A DNA stretch of 64,000 nt from Thalassospira sp. HJ (GCF_000948415.1 NZ_JYII01000010.1:62001-126000); one strand, 5' to 3'. Counted from the stretch's first letter, positions 9,062 to 18,267 are shown. Numbers and translations are program-made. Notes: a model not told the origin generated them from the letters alone.

Positions 9062-9594
9062 CCCTTTAACTCCTCGATTTTGGGCATCAGGACCTTTTCA
9101 AGGACTTCGACTGTGACGGGGCCGACATGCTTGTACCGGATTTGTCCGTTACCATCGATGATGAAGGTTTCCGGAACGCCATAGACGCCAAAATCAATGC
9201 CCGTACGGCCCGAAATATCCATTCCGACTGCGGCATAGGGATCGCCAAGCTCATCAAGCCACTTCACCCCGTCCTGCGGATCCTTTTCCTTGTAGTTCAG
9301 GCCATAGACCGGGACAGATGCTTCGCGTGACAGGCGTTTGATCAACGGGTGTTCTGCGCGGCACGGGATGCACCAGCTTGCAAATACGTTGAGAACCGAA
9401 ACGTTGCCCTTTGTCAGATCCGCACGCGATAGGCCGTGATCGCGACCGGGAAGCGGCGGCAGCGAGAATTCCGGTGCCGGTTTATCAATCAGAACCGATG
9501 GCACAACAGAGGCGTCCTTGTCGATATTGAGCAAAAACACCCCGGCCAAGGCGGCAAACAAAACCAGCGGGATTACAGCGATCGAAAATCTCAT
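9058..9594 (-). CDS. ccmG: Thiol:disulfide interchange protein CcmG/DsbE
   Basis: Periplasmic, membrane-tethered thioredoxin-fold reductant in the apocytochrome c thiol pathway. One N-terminal membrane helix (residues 5-22) is followed by a thioredoxin domain with NVFASWCIPCRAEHP, giving Cys75 and Cys78, and by the cis-Pro segment YGVPETFIIDGNG. The GVPETF motif is diagnostic of CcmG/DsbE. It overlaps both neighbours by four bases (ccmF upstream, ccmH downstream), so it is translated as part of a tight ccmFGH block. The partner supplying electrons would be CcdA or DsbD, which is not in this window. Confidence 0.95.
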   Translation of the reverse strand: MRFSIAVIPLVLFAALAGVFLLNIDKDASVVPSVLIDKPAPEFSLPPLPGRDHGLSRADLTKGNVSVLNVFASWCIPCRAEHPLIKRLSREASVPVYGLNYKEKDPQDGVKWLDELGDPYAAVGMDISGRTGIDFGVYGVPETFIIDGNGQIRYKHVGPVTVEVLEKVLMPKIEELKG

Positions 9595-11669
9595 GAAGTA
9601 GAAACTCCAGGCTTCTTAAGGCGCAGGATTACGCGCGTGAGGATGCTGAAACATCCCCCGATCAACATTAGTAACATGCCGCCCCAGACCCAGGGCATCA
9701 TGGGCAGATAATGAACTGTTACCACCCGGCCACCATCATCATCACGGTCGCCGATTGAAACATGCAAATCACCATCGCGACCATGCCAGATATCGGCTTC
9801 GCGGGTTTCAACGCCGCGGATCGGGTAATAGCGGATTTCAGGGAACAGCTCTGTTACGGGCTGGGAATGGCGATACAGAATAAAGGTCGCCTGACGGGTG
9901 GCATAGTTTTCACCGGCCAGAAGCGAGACGCCTTCATATTGCAGGTTATAGGGGCCTGCCTGAATGCTTTGACCCGCACGGGCGGACACAACAACCTGTT
10001 CTTCCCATATGCTGCTGGCTGATCCACCGGCAATCAGAACTGCCAAGCCAATATGGGCCAGTGTCATGCTGACATAGCGGGGACCCAAAAGTTGCAGATT
10101 ACGATATTTGCTTTCGCCATGTTCCGGGTGGCGCCACAGCCGCGCCCAAAGGTCACTTAGTGACGCAGTCAAAATCCATCCGGCAAGGCCGATCCCGATC
10201 AGCGGCGCCGGGGACAGGTCGATAAAGCGGATCGAAACAAACAGGACCGTAATCAGCGACAGGATCGCGGCCAGTTTCATGCGCCGCCCGATCATCCATA
10301 ACTCATCCTGCCGCCAGCGCAGTGCCGGGGCGAAGGCCATCAGGAACATCAGGGGCAGAACGATGGGGACGAGTACTTCGACATAAAAAGGTGCACCGAC
10401 CGTGATCGGTTCGCCGGTGATCCATTGCAAGACCAGCGGATAGATCGTGCCGATAAGGACCACAGCCGCAATCAGGGCCAGCATCACACTGTTAAGGAAC
10501 ATCGCACTTTCGCGCGAGATGACCTCAAAACAGCGGCCTTCGCCCATCTGATCTACCGATCGCCAGAACAGGTAATAGGCGGCGGCAAAAACCACACAGA
10601 ACCCGATCAGAAGACCGTTGCTGTCAATCGGCAGGATCTGTGTTTCGGGAAGCGGCGCAAACAGATCAGAGCGGGTCAGGTAGACCCCGAACCATCCAAC
10701 CGCAAGCGTCGTGATGCCCAAAAACGCCGTCCAGCTGCGCAGGGTTTCGGTTTTTTCAAGAACCGCGCGGCAATGGAGAAGGGCGGTGGCGAGCAGCCAT
10801 GGCAAAAGCAGGCTGTTTTCCGATGTGTTCCAATACCACCAGCCGCCCCAGGCTTGCTCGCTGTAAGACCGATAGGCATTGATCGCAATTGCGGTGCCAA
10901 GGCAGACCCAGCTTGCAATCGTCCAGGAGCGCATGGTTTCGGCAAACTGGCGGTCAATCCGGTTATCCAGCAAGGCTGCCAGTGTCAGGGCAAAGATCCC
11001 GGCAAGTCCGGCGAGACCAAGGTACAGGAATGGTTCGCGCAGGACCTTAAGCAGGTCCTGGTTTTGCGGGTTCATGCCGCGCCCATCAAGCGGCACCACG
11101 GTCACGCGCAGGAACGGATCGGCATCAATCAGGGTGACAACGCCCAGAACCGCAATCAGCATTCCAAGAATGGAAAGCGCGTTACGGGCAAAGCGGTCGG
11201 CATCAAGGCTTGCTGATTTGCGCAACTGAACCGCCAGCAAAAGGTTCACCAGCGACAAGGCCACCAGCCACAGCAAAATCGCCCCGCCATCGGGCGTGAA
11301 TGCAGCCCCGATGCGATAAAGCAGCGGGGTGGAAGAATGGCTGACATCGGTCACGACGGGCAGGGTGAAGTCACTGACGATAAAGGCGTTTAGCAATGCG
11401 CCCTCGGCCAGAAGGCCAAGCAGAAGGATGGCAATCGGCAGCAGGAACAGGTTCGCAGGCTTCGCAACGATTGGCGCAAAGGCACCATCGGCATGGCCAT
11501 CACGATCATCATCGGGGAAGTCGGGGCTGCCAACCGGGGTGGCGGGGGCCTTTTGCGGGGAGAACATGCGCAGGGATGAGCGCAGCCAAAGCGGGCTGAA
11601 CAGAACGGCCTGTCCAATTCCCGTGACCACCATCAGAAGCAGGGCAAAATGTCCTAACTCTGCAAGCAT
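9591..11669 (-). CDS. ccmF: CcmF-like heme lyase subunit, variant heme-binding residues
   Basis: Polytopic membrane protein in the ccm operon, 692 residues, where CcmF attaches heme to apocytochrome c. Order and length support the call, as do GGWWYWNTSENSLLLPWL (residues 275-291) and MTLAHIGLAVLIAGG. Several normally invariant positions differ. The WWD motif has Asn281 instead of Asp and Thr-Ser instead of Pro-Val. The canonical IHPPxLYLG, which supplies a periplasmic heme-ligand His, reads LREPFLYLG. The canonical segment after LTRS with a second ligand His reads LTRSDLFAPLPETQ. WGGHEGSLLLW reads FTPDGGAILLW. The transmembrane His candidates (ALLHC, LAHIG) are kept. An acidic 35-residue insert follows helix 1 (about 37-70). 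Either a diverged CcmF with altered chemistry or a partner to a second CcmF elsewhere. Confidence 0.85.
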   Translation of the reverse strand: MLAELGHFALLLMVVTGIGQAVLFSPLWLRSSLRMFSPQKAPATPVGSPDFPDDDRDGHADGAFAPIVAKPANLFLLPIAILLLGLLAEGALLNAFIVSDFTLPVVTDVSHSSTPLLYRIGAAFTPDGGAILLWLVALSLVNLLLAVQLRKSASLDADRFARNALSILGMLIAVLGVVTLIDADPFLRVTVVPLDGRGMNPQNQDLLKVLREPFLYLGLAGLAGIFALTLAALLDNRIDRQFAETMRSWTIASWVCLGTAIAINAYRSYSEQAWGGWWYWNTSENSLLLPWLLATALLHCRAVLEKTETLRSWTAFLGITTLAVGWFGVYLTRSDLFAPLPETQILPIDSNGLLIGFCVVFAAAYYLFWRSVDQMGEGRCFEVISRESAMFLNSVMLALIAAVVLIGTIYPLVLQWITGEPITVGAPFYVEVLVPIVLPLMFLMAFAPALRWRQDELWMIGRRMKLAAILSLITVLFVSIRFIDLSPAPLIGIGLAGWILTASLSDLWARLWRHPEHGESKYRNLQLLGPRYVSMTLAHIGLAVLIAGGSASSIWEEQVVVSARAGQSIQAGPYNLQYEGVSLLAGENYATRQATFILYRHSQPVTELFPEIRYYPIRGVETREADIWHGRDGDLHVSIGDRDDDGGRVVTVHYLPMMPWVWGGMLLMLIGGCFSILTRVILRLKKPGVSTS

Positions 11670-11801
11670 GTGCGTTTAAGGCTTCCCCAATAGTTCCCCT
11701 GTGACCTATTGCCTGATCGGTGGGGTCCAGATCAAGGGGCAATGGTCGCAGCTATGTTCTTCTTGCGCGTATGGTCGGGCTTTATGGCGGCAGAATGTGG
11801 C

Positions 11802-12290
11802 TTAATTGCGCATCTGTTCGGCGTTTTTGGCTTCGATTTCTTCCCAGTAGCCGCTTTTCTTAAGCGATTCGGCAACTTCGGGCGGCATGTAGTTTTCATC
11901 ATGCTTGGCGAGAACTTCCGATGCGATAAAGGTGCCTTCGCTGCTCATATGGCCCTCGGCGACCACGCCTTGGCCTTCACGGAACAGGTCGGGCAAAATG
12001 CCGCGATAGGAAACCGGCACGGTTTCGGCCATGTCGGTCACCGCAAAGGCGATGGTTTGCCCGTCATCCTGCTTTGCCACCGATCCTTCGACGACAAGGC
12101 CGCCAATGCGCAGACGCTGGTCAGGATCGATGGGGGATTTTTCGGCGATTTCGGTCGGGCTGAAGAAGAAGACGACCGAATCTTCAAACGCAGTCAGCAT
12201 CAGGGCCGCAGCACCACCGACGGCGAGTAGGATCGCACCGATGACATACATGCGTTGGCGTTTACGGATTTTTGCGCGGGAAAGGGACAC
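11802..12290 (-). CDS. ccmE: Heme chaperone CcmE
   Basis: Periplasmic heme chaperone that binds heme covalently and hands it to CcmF. An N-terminal membrane helix (MYVIGAILLAVGGAAALMLTA) precedes an OB-fold domain with VSYRGILPDLFREGQGVV, typical of CcmE. The covalent heme His130 and Tyr134 lie in AKHDENYMPPE and are intact. Start choice: GTG at 12288-12290 with GGAGAA six bases upstream gives MSLSRAKIRKRQR, the usual family N-terminus; a longer frame to 12413 would run into ccmD and is rejected. The gap to ccmF (132 bases) is the largest inside the operon. Confidence 0.94.
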   Translation of the reverse strand: MSLSRAKIRKRQRMYVIGAILLAVGGAAALMLTAFEDSVVFFFSPTEIAEKSPIDPDQRLRIGGLVVEGSVAKQDDGQTIAFAVTDMAETVPVSYRGILPDLFREGQGVVAEGHMSSEGTFIASEVLAKHDENYMPPEVAESLKKSGYWEEIEAKNAEQMRN

Positions 12291-12303
12291 AGTCGTTCTC
12301 CGT

Positions 12304-12501
12304 TCAGGATGCCTTTTGGGTCTTTTTGGTGCGGCGCGGACGCCGGGATTGCAAGACGGCCTCAAGCTGGTCGCGTTCGATGCGGCTGCTACGCAAACCG
12401 CGCAGGGTGGCAATCAGCAAGACAATCATGGCAAGGGCGGTAAGACCATAACTGGCCCAGATATAGCTGCCATAGCCACCCATTGAGAAGAACTCACTCA
12501 T
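12304..12501 (-). CDS. ccmD: Heme exporter accessory protein CcmD
   Basis: A 65-residue protein with one membrane helix (YIWASYGLTALAMIVLLIATL) and a basic C-terminal tail, the usual form of CcmD, which helps release holo-CcmE from the CcmABC complex. The family hallmark of a short N-terminus with aromatic residues (FFSMGGYGSYIW) before the helix is present. It overlaps ccmC by four bases and ends 13 bases before the ccmE start. Confidence 0.9.
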   Translation of the reverse strand: MSEFFSMGGYGSYIWASYGLTALAMIVLLIATLRGLRSSRIERDQLEAVLQSRRPRRTKKTQKAS

Positions 12502-13286
12502 TGTTTGGCCTCCGCATTGTGACCCGCTTCATAGGCCTTGTCTTTGGCTGCTGCCGGGGTTACTGTTTCATCAAACATGCCTGAGAGGTGCAAGGCGCGA
12601 ATGCGGCGTTCATTCAGTTCCAGACGCACGCGCAGGATCAGCAGGACAAAGTAATAGCAGGTGAAACCAAGGATCATCAGGGCAAGCGGCAATTGCATGC
12701 TCGGATCAACAGCCGGGCCATCCATGCGTACGATGGAGGCCGGCTGATGAAGTGTATTCCACCAATCGACCGAGAATTTGACGATCGGCACATTGACCGC
12801 ACCAACCAGTGCCAAAGCCGATCCGGCCTTTGAACCACGTTCGGGATCATCAAAGGCATTCACCAGCGCCATGTAGCCGAGATAGAGGAACAGCAGGATC
12901 AGCATCGATGTCAAACGCGCATCCCACACCCACCAGGTGCCCCACATCGGTTCGCCCCAAAGCGATCCGGTAATCAGGCAAAGGGCGGTAAAGGTCGCAC
13001 CAACCGGGGCGGTGGCGCGTGCGCAGATATCGGCCAAAGGGTGTTTCCAGATCAGGCTCATCGCCCCGCAAATTGCCATGCCGACATAGCAAAACAGCCC
13101 CATCCACGCAGCTGGAACATGGATATACATGATCCGCACGGTGTGGCCTTGCTGGTAATCAACCGGCGACCCGATCAGGGAAAAGTAAAGCCCGGCCGCA
13201 ATCAGGATTGCAGTCAGAACCGACAGCCACGGCAGGATCGGGGCTGTAAATTTCAAAAACACACTTGGTTTAGCAAAGCGATGCAT
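12498..13286 (-). CDS. ccmC: Heme handling protein CcmC
   Basis: Six-helix membrane protein that presents heme to CcmE at the periplasmic face. The WWD motif WGTWWVWDARLTS is intact (residues 115-127), and the two periplasmic ligand histidines are present in MYIHVPAAWM (His56) and WWNTLHQPAS (His180). It is therefore a canonical CcmC, in contrast to CcmF of the same operon. Start choice: ATG at 13284-13286 is preceded by AAGGATAAG at normal spacing; an upstream ATG at 13316 adds a basic stretch overlapping that site and is less likely. The C-terminal tail beyond helix 6 is about 40 residues, charged and probably cytoplasmic. Confidence 0.95.
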   Translation of the reverse strand: MHRFAKPSVFLKFTAPILPWLSVLTAILIAAGLYFSLIGSPVDYQQGHTVRIMYIHVPAAWMGLFCYVGMAICGAMSLIWKHPLADICARATAPVGATFTALCLITGSLWGEPMWGTWWVWDARLTSMLILLFLYLGYMALVNAFDDPERGSKAGSALALVGAVNVPIVKFSVDWWNTLHQPASIVRMDGPAVDPSMQLPLALMILGFTCYYFVLLILRVRLELNERRIRALHLSGMFDETVTPAAAKDKAYEAGHNAEAKQ

Positions 13287-13346
13287 TTTTCTTATCCTTG
13301 GTGCGGAAATCCGCAAAGGGTCATCCCGTCTCGTCGTCTTTTTGTT

Positions 13347-14012
13347 CTATTCCATGGCCTGGCGTACGGCATGGGCGGTAGCAAAGGGTGCGGCAGCCAA
13401 TGTCAAAAGCAGGATGGCGGCCATGATCTGTAGTTGCGCGGTCGCCGAAATTCCGAGCAGGGCGGCCTCAACCGCACCGGCCCCAAATATCAGTACCGGA
13501 ATATATAGTGGTAAAACTAGAAGTGATACAAGAACACCACCGCGTCGCGCGCCCAATATCAGGGCAGCGCCAATCGCCCCGATCAGGCTGAGGGCCGGTG
13601 TTCCAAGCAACATGGCGATCATCAGAATGGCAAAACCGTCCTGATCCATATTGAGCATCACCGCCATCAGCGGGGCCGCAATGATCAGCGGAAGCCCGGT
13701 TGTCAGCCAATGTGCAAGCACCTTGCCCAAAATCAGAAGTTCGAGCGACACCGGTGACAGGGTTAGAAGTTCAAGCGATCCGTCTTCGTAGTCGGCCTGA
13801 AAAACGCGTTCAAGCGACAGCATGGCGGCAAGCAGCGCTGAGACCCAGATCACACCGGACGCAATGCGCGCAAGGATATTGACCTCTGGCCCGACGCCGA
13901 ACGGAAACAGCGTGGTGGTGACAATAAAGAACGCCACGACCATGACGGAATCAGCCCCCTGACGGAGGGCCAGGCTGAGATCACGGCGCAGGATGGCGAG
14001 AAAACCGTTCAT
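13347..14012 (-). CDS. ccmB: Heme exporter permease CcmB
   Basis: Six-helix membrane subunit of the CcmAB ABC complex, which uses ATP to release holo-CcmE from CcmC. The sequence begins MNGFLAILRRDLSLALRQG and contains PFGVGPEVNILARIASGVIW and the family segment FQADYEDGSLELLTLSP. Length 221 residues is normal. Start ATG at 14010-14012 has AGGAGG eight bases upstream and overlaps the ccmA stop by four bases; a longer frame starting at 14087 lies inside ccmA and is rejected. Confidence 0.94.
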   Translation of the reverse strand: MNGFLAILRRDLSLALRQGADSVMVVAFFIVTTTLFPFGVGPEVNILARIASGVIWVSALLAAMLSLERVFQADYEDGSLELLTLSPVSLELLILGKVLAHWLTTGLPLIIAAPLMAVMLNMDQDGFAILMIAMLLGTPALSLIGAIGAALILGARRGGVLVSLLVLPLYIPVLIFGAGAVEAALLGISATAQLQIMAAILLLTLAAAPFATAHAVRQAME

Positions 14013-14722
14013 TGTGCGGCCTCCTGCGAGGAAGGGGCGCGCATGGCCTGCGCCATATCTTCGATATCGTCCTGCTCCGCCAGCCATTCGACCATCGGGA
14101 TGGCGAAGTCATCGAGATCAAGAATGGTCGGGTTTTCGACATCAAGATCGATATGGGTCGAATAAACGACAACGCCACCACGGGCACGGAACTCGGCAAT
14201 CAGTTGTGCGAGCTCGGCACAGCTTTCGCGGTCGAGCCCCACGGTCGGTTCATCCAGCAACCAAAGGTGACTTTCACCGATCAGTATGCGGGCAAGGGCC
14301 GTGCGCCGTTTCTGACCACTTGAAAGGTAACGGCCGGTGACGCGTGACAGGTGGTGGATCTGAAGCGCATTGAGCGCGCGGTCAATCGCGGCTTCAAGAT
14401 CAGGAACACCGCGCAGCTGACCCCAAAGGCGCAAATTATCGCGCACGGTCAGAACCGGTTTGATGGCATCCTGATGGCCAAGATAATGGGTGCGGGCATG
14501 GTGGGCGGCGCGATCATCGGCAATGCTTTCGCCGTTCCAGCAAAGCGCACCGGACCGCGGTGCGAGAAGACCCGCCATCAGGCGCAACAGGCTTGATTTC
14601 CCGGCGCCATTTCGACCGCGCAGCATCACGGCATCACCGGATTTGGCCGAAAAGGAAAGGCCGCCAAATACCAGTCTTTCGCCGCGCAGGCAGGTCAGAT
14701 CAGAACCGCTAAAATCAGCCAT
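14009..14722 (-). CDS. ccmA: Heme exporter ATP-binding protein CcmA
   Basis: Cytoplasmic ATPase of the CcmAB complex and first gene of the ccm operon. Walker A is GRNGAGKSSLLRLMAG (about residues 36-51), the ABC signature LSSGQKRRTALARIL and Walker B LWLLDEPTVGLD. Length 237 residues is slightly above the usual 200-215. The operon order ccmABCDEFGHI, with repeated four-base overlaps, is that of typical alphaproteobacteria. The 139-base gap upstream (14723-14861) should hold the operon promoter; no clear operator was seen. Confidence 0.94.
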   Translation of the reverse strand: MADFSGSDLTCLRGERLVFGGLSFSAKSGDAVMLRGRNGAGKSSLLRLMAGLLAPRSGALCWNGESIADDRAAHHARTHYLGHQDAIKPVLTVRDNLRLWGQLRGVPDLEAAIDRALNALQIHHLSRVTGRYLSSGQKRRTALARILIGESHLWLLDEPTVGLDRESCAELAQLIAEFRARGGVVVYSTHIDLDVENPTILDLDDFAIPMVEWLAEQDDIEDMAQAMRAPSSQEAAQ

Positions 14723-14861
14723 ATAACCCGTTAGATTGTCTGAAATTCATTCTGCAACACGTCATGATATAACGCGTTCCAGCGGATTATTCATGCAATA
14801 ACCGACAATCGTCTGGTTGGCATTGTTTCAAATCAATCCAAACTCACTATCAGGTGGGGTT

Positions 14862-15626
14862 TCAGTCTTTGAAACGGACCATGGCTGCACCACTGATCGG
14901 GCCACCGCGACCATTCTGGATCAGAACCGCGATCCCGCCGTCATAGGCACCTGCCATGGCAAAGGGGATTTTCTGCTGGCTGCTGCCGTCCCATTGTCCG
15001 AGGCTGACCATTTCGCGCACGACATTGGCATTGACCAACCGCTTGCCGGCATTTTCCCCGGACAGAACATCGCGTTGATGTTCGCGGTCAAAGCCGATCA
15101 ACCAGACTTGCGCGATCTGGCCCGGTGAAGATCTGCCAATACCACGAAGCGAGATCGTGCCTTTGGCCGGTTGTGCTTTATCCGTTGTGCTCAGATGGAT
15201 GTTGGCAATGTCATCGAGGGGGGCGACGGTCGTGCTGGTGGTTTCGATCTGTTGTCTGACGGTTGCGCGCACCACGTGATCGCCATTGATGATGACCTGC
15301 GGGGTATAGACATAGCGTTCGCGCATGCGGTTGGCATAATCGCGCTGGCGTGCGCTGTATCTGGCGTCGGAAAACGGATCTTCCCAACCCAGATAGTTCC
15401 AGTAATCAACGTGATAGGACAGCAGCAGCAGATCATCATGCTGATCTGCCATGTCATGCAGGACCTGATCGGCCGGCGGGCAGGAATTGCATCCTTGCGA
15501 GGTGTAGAGTTCGACCACCGCGCGGGGCAATACGCTTTCACTCGCGCTTGCCGGGGCGGAAATGGTCATGAGCAACAGTGCAAGGGCACTTAAAAGGGGG
15601 CGAGGGTTTTTCATAACACTGATCAT
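14862..15626 (-). CDS. DUF1223 secreted thioredoxin-like protein
   Basis: A 254-residue exported protein of the DUF1223 family, which has a thioredoxin-like fold. The signal peptide ends near ISAPASASE (about residue 29). The hallmark segment VVELYTSQGCNSCPPADQVL carries a CxxC that could be redox active, followed by the family motif LSYHVDYWNYLGWEDPFS and TPQVIINGDH, equivalent to the cis-Pro region of thioredoxins. Biological function is not established; a periplasmic thiol-disulfide role is inference. It lies upstream of ccmA on the same strand, 139 bases away, so a link to cytochrome c thiol chemistry is possible. An alternative start four codons in (ATG, 15614) is equally plausible. Confidence 0.85.
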   Translation of the reverse strand: MISVMKNPRPLLSALALLLMTISAPASASESVLPRAVVELYTSQGCNSCPPADQVLHDMADQHDDLLLLSYHVDYWNYLGWEDPFSDARYSARQRDYANRMRERYVYTPQVIINGDHVVRATVRQQIETTSTTVAPLDDIANIHLSTTDKAQPAKGTISLRGIGRSSPGQIAQVWLIGFDREHQRDVLSGENAGKRLVNANVVREMVSLGQWDGSSQQKIPFAMAGAYDGGIAVLIQNGRGGPISGAAMVRFKD

Positions 15627-15711
15627 GCCTGAAAACCGCCATCACCGACCAATCACAAGGCCTTGAAAGCCAGGCGAGGTGCCAGAACGCGATGATCTTG
15701 TTGCGCTTTTT

Positions 15712-18267
15712 CTAGGGCGCGGTAGCGATTTTGGTCTTGGCCAGTTCGGAAACCTGTTCGGCGGGCATCGGATGTCCCAGAAGGTATCCCTGGATCAGGT
15801 CGCAACCCGCTTCGCGCAGCACTTCGAGTTGGTGTTCGTTCTCAACCCCTTCGGCAACGCAGGTTTTGCCAAGGTTACGCGCCATGTTGATGATCGTGAT
15901 CGGCAGGGTCTGGCCGTCCGGGCCATCTTCGATATCCCACACAAAGCTTCGATCAAGCTTGATCACGTCAAATGGCAAGGTGCGCAGGTAGCTGAGACTC
16001 GAAAAGCCGGTGCCGAAATCATCAAGGGCGATCCGCACACCCAGATTGCGCAGGCGCTGCAGCTTGGCGCGCATATCGTCGATATTGCGCATGAACAGGC
16101 TTTCGGTGACTTCGATTTCTAGCCGGTCGGCAGCGACACCCTTATCAACGATGATGGCACGCAGCTGTTCGGCGAAATCCATCGAGCCATAGAATTGCTG
16201 TACGGACACATTCACCGCAAGGCGCAGATTGTGCAGGCCTTCCTGACGCCATGTGATCAGCTGATTGCAAGCGGTGCGGATGACCCAGCGGCCCAGTTCG
16301 CCAATGACACCCATTTCCTCGGCAATCGGGATGAAGGTCGAGGGCGGAATGGTTTTGCCATCTGATGTGGTCCAGCGCAGTAGGGCCTCGACCCCGGCAA
16401 TCTCGCCGGTCTTGGCATCAAATTGCGGCTGATAGACAAGGTGGAGTTCCTCGTTATCGATCGCACGGCGCAAGGCGGTTTCAAGGGCAAGGTCCGCGCC
16501 CTTCTGACTGTGCAGATTAACGCTATATAGCCCGACGCGGTTGCGCCCCTGTTCCTTGGCTTGGGTCATTGCCAGTTCGGCACAGCGAATGATGTTGCTG
16601 GTGTCGTTGGCATCTTCCGGGAAGGATGCAATGCCGATGCTGGCCGAAAGATAGACATCCTCACCCTTGCGGGTCAGATGCGCTTCCCCCAGGCGGTTCA
16701 GCAGCTTTTCGGCAATGTTGAAAGCTTCCTGTTCGGTATTCACATGCGGCAGGATCGCGGCAAATTCATCAGCCCCCACACGCGCCACCACGGCATCGTG
16801 GCCGAGTTCGCGGCTTATGCGGCGGGATACTTCGACCAGAACATCGTCACCGATATTGTGACCAAGGGCGTTGTTGACGCGCTGGAAGTTATCGAGATCC
16901 AGCATGGCGATGGTCAGCGGCCGACCGAGCCTGCGCGCCCGCCCGATATGAAGCGACAGCAATTCCGAAAAACGGCGACGGTTCGGCATGCCGGTCAGTT
17001 CATCGGTAAAGGCAATCCGCAGAACATCTTCGCGGTTCTTTTCCCGCCCGCTGATATCGGTGAAGATCGATGCATAGTGGGTGACAGTACCTTCGCCGTC
17101 TCGGACTGCCATGATCGACAGCCACTCGGCATAGATCTCGCCCGATTTGCGGCGGTTCCAGATTTCGCCTTCCCATTTTCCCGTACGGGTCAAATCGGCC
17201 CAGAGCTTTTCATAGAAAGCCTTGTTCTGACGTCCGGATTTGAGGATGGCGGGCGTCTTGCCAATAACTTCCTCGGCCTGATAGCCGGTCACGCGGGTGA
17301 AGGCCGGGTTGACGGCTTCGATCTCGGACTTGGCATTGCAGATCATCACGCAGTCAGGCGAGTTTTCAATCAGCTTGTTGGCAAGGGCCAGTGACTGGCG
17401 CGCCTTGGTCAATTCACTGCTGCTGTCTTCGGCAAGGCTGCTCAGATGGATCAGGTAATCCTGTTCGATGAATTCAAGCAGGTCGGCAAATGACAGAACA
17501 CCGATGGTTTCGTCATTATGGTTGTGCACGACAAGATGACGGAAATTGTCACGCATCATCATGTTGCGCGCGTCATCAAGGTTCATGTCCTGACGGATGA
17601 AGGTTACCGGGCGGGTGGCAATGTCCCCCGCCGTCAAGTTTTCATGTTCTTCGGCCAGATGGCGCAGGATGTCGCGTTCGGTGATGATGCCGGTCTGAAG
17701 TTCGGCCGGTTGATTGTCCGGGAAGCCTGTGATGATCGCGCTGTCGCATTTTTCGGAATGCATGCGCTGGCGCAGTTCCCAGACACGAATGTCCTTATGC
17801 GCGAAAACGGTTGATTGGCGCACAGCATCGGCAACGTCATTGGTGATGAATGGCTTTTTATCACCAACATGGCGGATCAGATCGGTCTGGCTGATAATCC
17901 CGACAAGGCAGCCGTCAGCATCAATGGTGACAAGATGACGCACGCCGCGGTCGCGCATGCGAACGATGGCGGATTGCGGTGTGGCATGGACCGAAATGGT
18001 ATGAACCGGTTCTGACATGCGTGTCGAAACCGGTTCGGAAAATGCAGCGGATGTTGTAGCCGGTAGAGAGAGCAGATCATGCTCGGTGACGATCCCCACC
18101 GGTTTATTTGACACCACCACGATAATGGAACTGCTGTTGGCATGGCGCATCTTTGCAACCGCTTCACCAAGGGTTGCTTGCGGGCTACAACTTAAGACTG
18201 TTCCGGGTGAGAGTGTACCGACCGTCAGACCAAACGGACGTCCGTCTGAGGATGTGGGGCGTATCAT
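15712..18267 (-). CDS. CBS-PAS-GGDEF-EAL signalling protein, degenerate GGDEF
   Basis: A soluble 851-residue c-di-GMP protein. Order: four CBS repeats in two pairs (about 12-135 and 150-275), a PAS domain (about 292-410, DCVMICNAKSEIEAVNPAFTRVTGYQAEE), GGDEF (415-580) and EAL (595-845). The cyclase signature reads RVGADEF (498-502), a Gly-to-Ala change in GGDEF that may abolish synthesis, while DLDNFQRVNN is kept. The EAL domain is intact: GVEALLRW (Glu627), NVSVQQF, EVTES, LDDFGTGFSSLSYL (749-762) and AEGVEN. The likely activity is c-di-GMP hydrolysis, with GTP bound by GGDEF and adenine nucleotides by CBS as possible inputs (inference). It has no membrane segment and no close operon partner. 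Confidence 0.93.
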   Translation of the reverse strand: MIRPTSSDGRPFGLTVGTLSPGTVLSCSPQATLGEAVAKMRHANSSSIIVVVSNKPVGIVTEHDLLSLPATTSAAFSEPVSTRMSEPVHTISVHATPQSAIVRMRDRGVRHLVTIDADGCLVGIISQTDLIRHVGDKKPFITNDVADAVRQSTVFAHKDIRVWELRQRMHSEKCDSAIITGFPDNQPAELQTGIITERDILRHLAEEHENLTAGDIATRPVTFIRQDMNLDDARNMMMRDNFRHLVVHNHNDETIGVLSFADLLEFIEQDYLIHLSSLAEDSSSELTKARQSLALANKLIENSPDCVMICNAKSEIEAVNPAFTRVTGYQAEEVIGKTPAILKSGRQNKAFYEKLWADLTRTGKWEGEIWNRRKSGEIYAEWLSIMAVRDGEGTVTHYASIFTDISGREKNREDVLRIAFTDELTGMPNRRRFSELLSLHIGRARRLGRPLTIAMLDLDNFQRVNNALGHNIGDDVLVEVSRRISRELGHDAVVARVGADEFAAILPHVNTEQEAFNIAEKLLNRLGEAHLTRKGEDVYLSASIGIASFPEDANDTSNIIRCAELAMTQAKEQGRNRVGLYSVNLHSQKGADLALETALRRAIDNEELHLVYQPQFDAKTGEIAGVEALLRWTTSDGKTIPPSTFIPIAEEMGVIGELGRWVIRTACNQLITWRQEGLHNLRLAVNVSVQQFYGSMDFAEQLRAIIVDKGVAADRLEIEVTESLFMRNIDDMRAKLQRLRNLGVRIALDDFGTGFSSLSYLRTLPFDVIKLDRSFVWDIEDGPDGQTLPITIINMARNLGKTCVAEGVENEHQLEVLREAGCDLIQGYLLGHPMPAEQVSELAKTKIATAP

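Noticed and set aside
12291-12413. N-terminal extension of CcmE to 12413
   Set aside because: It would overlap ccmD almost fully, is out of family, and the GTG at 12290 has a proper ribosome site and the usual N-terminal sequence.
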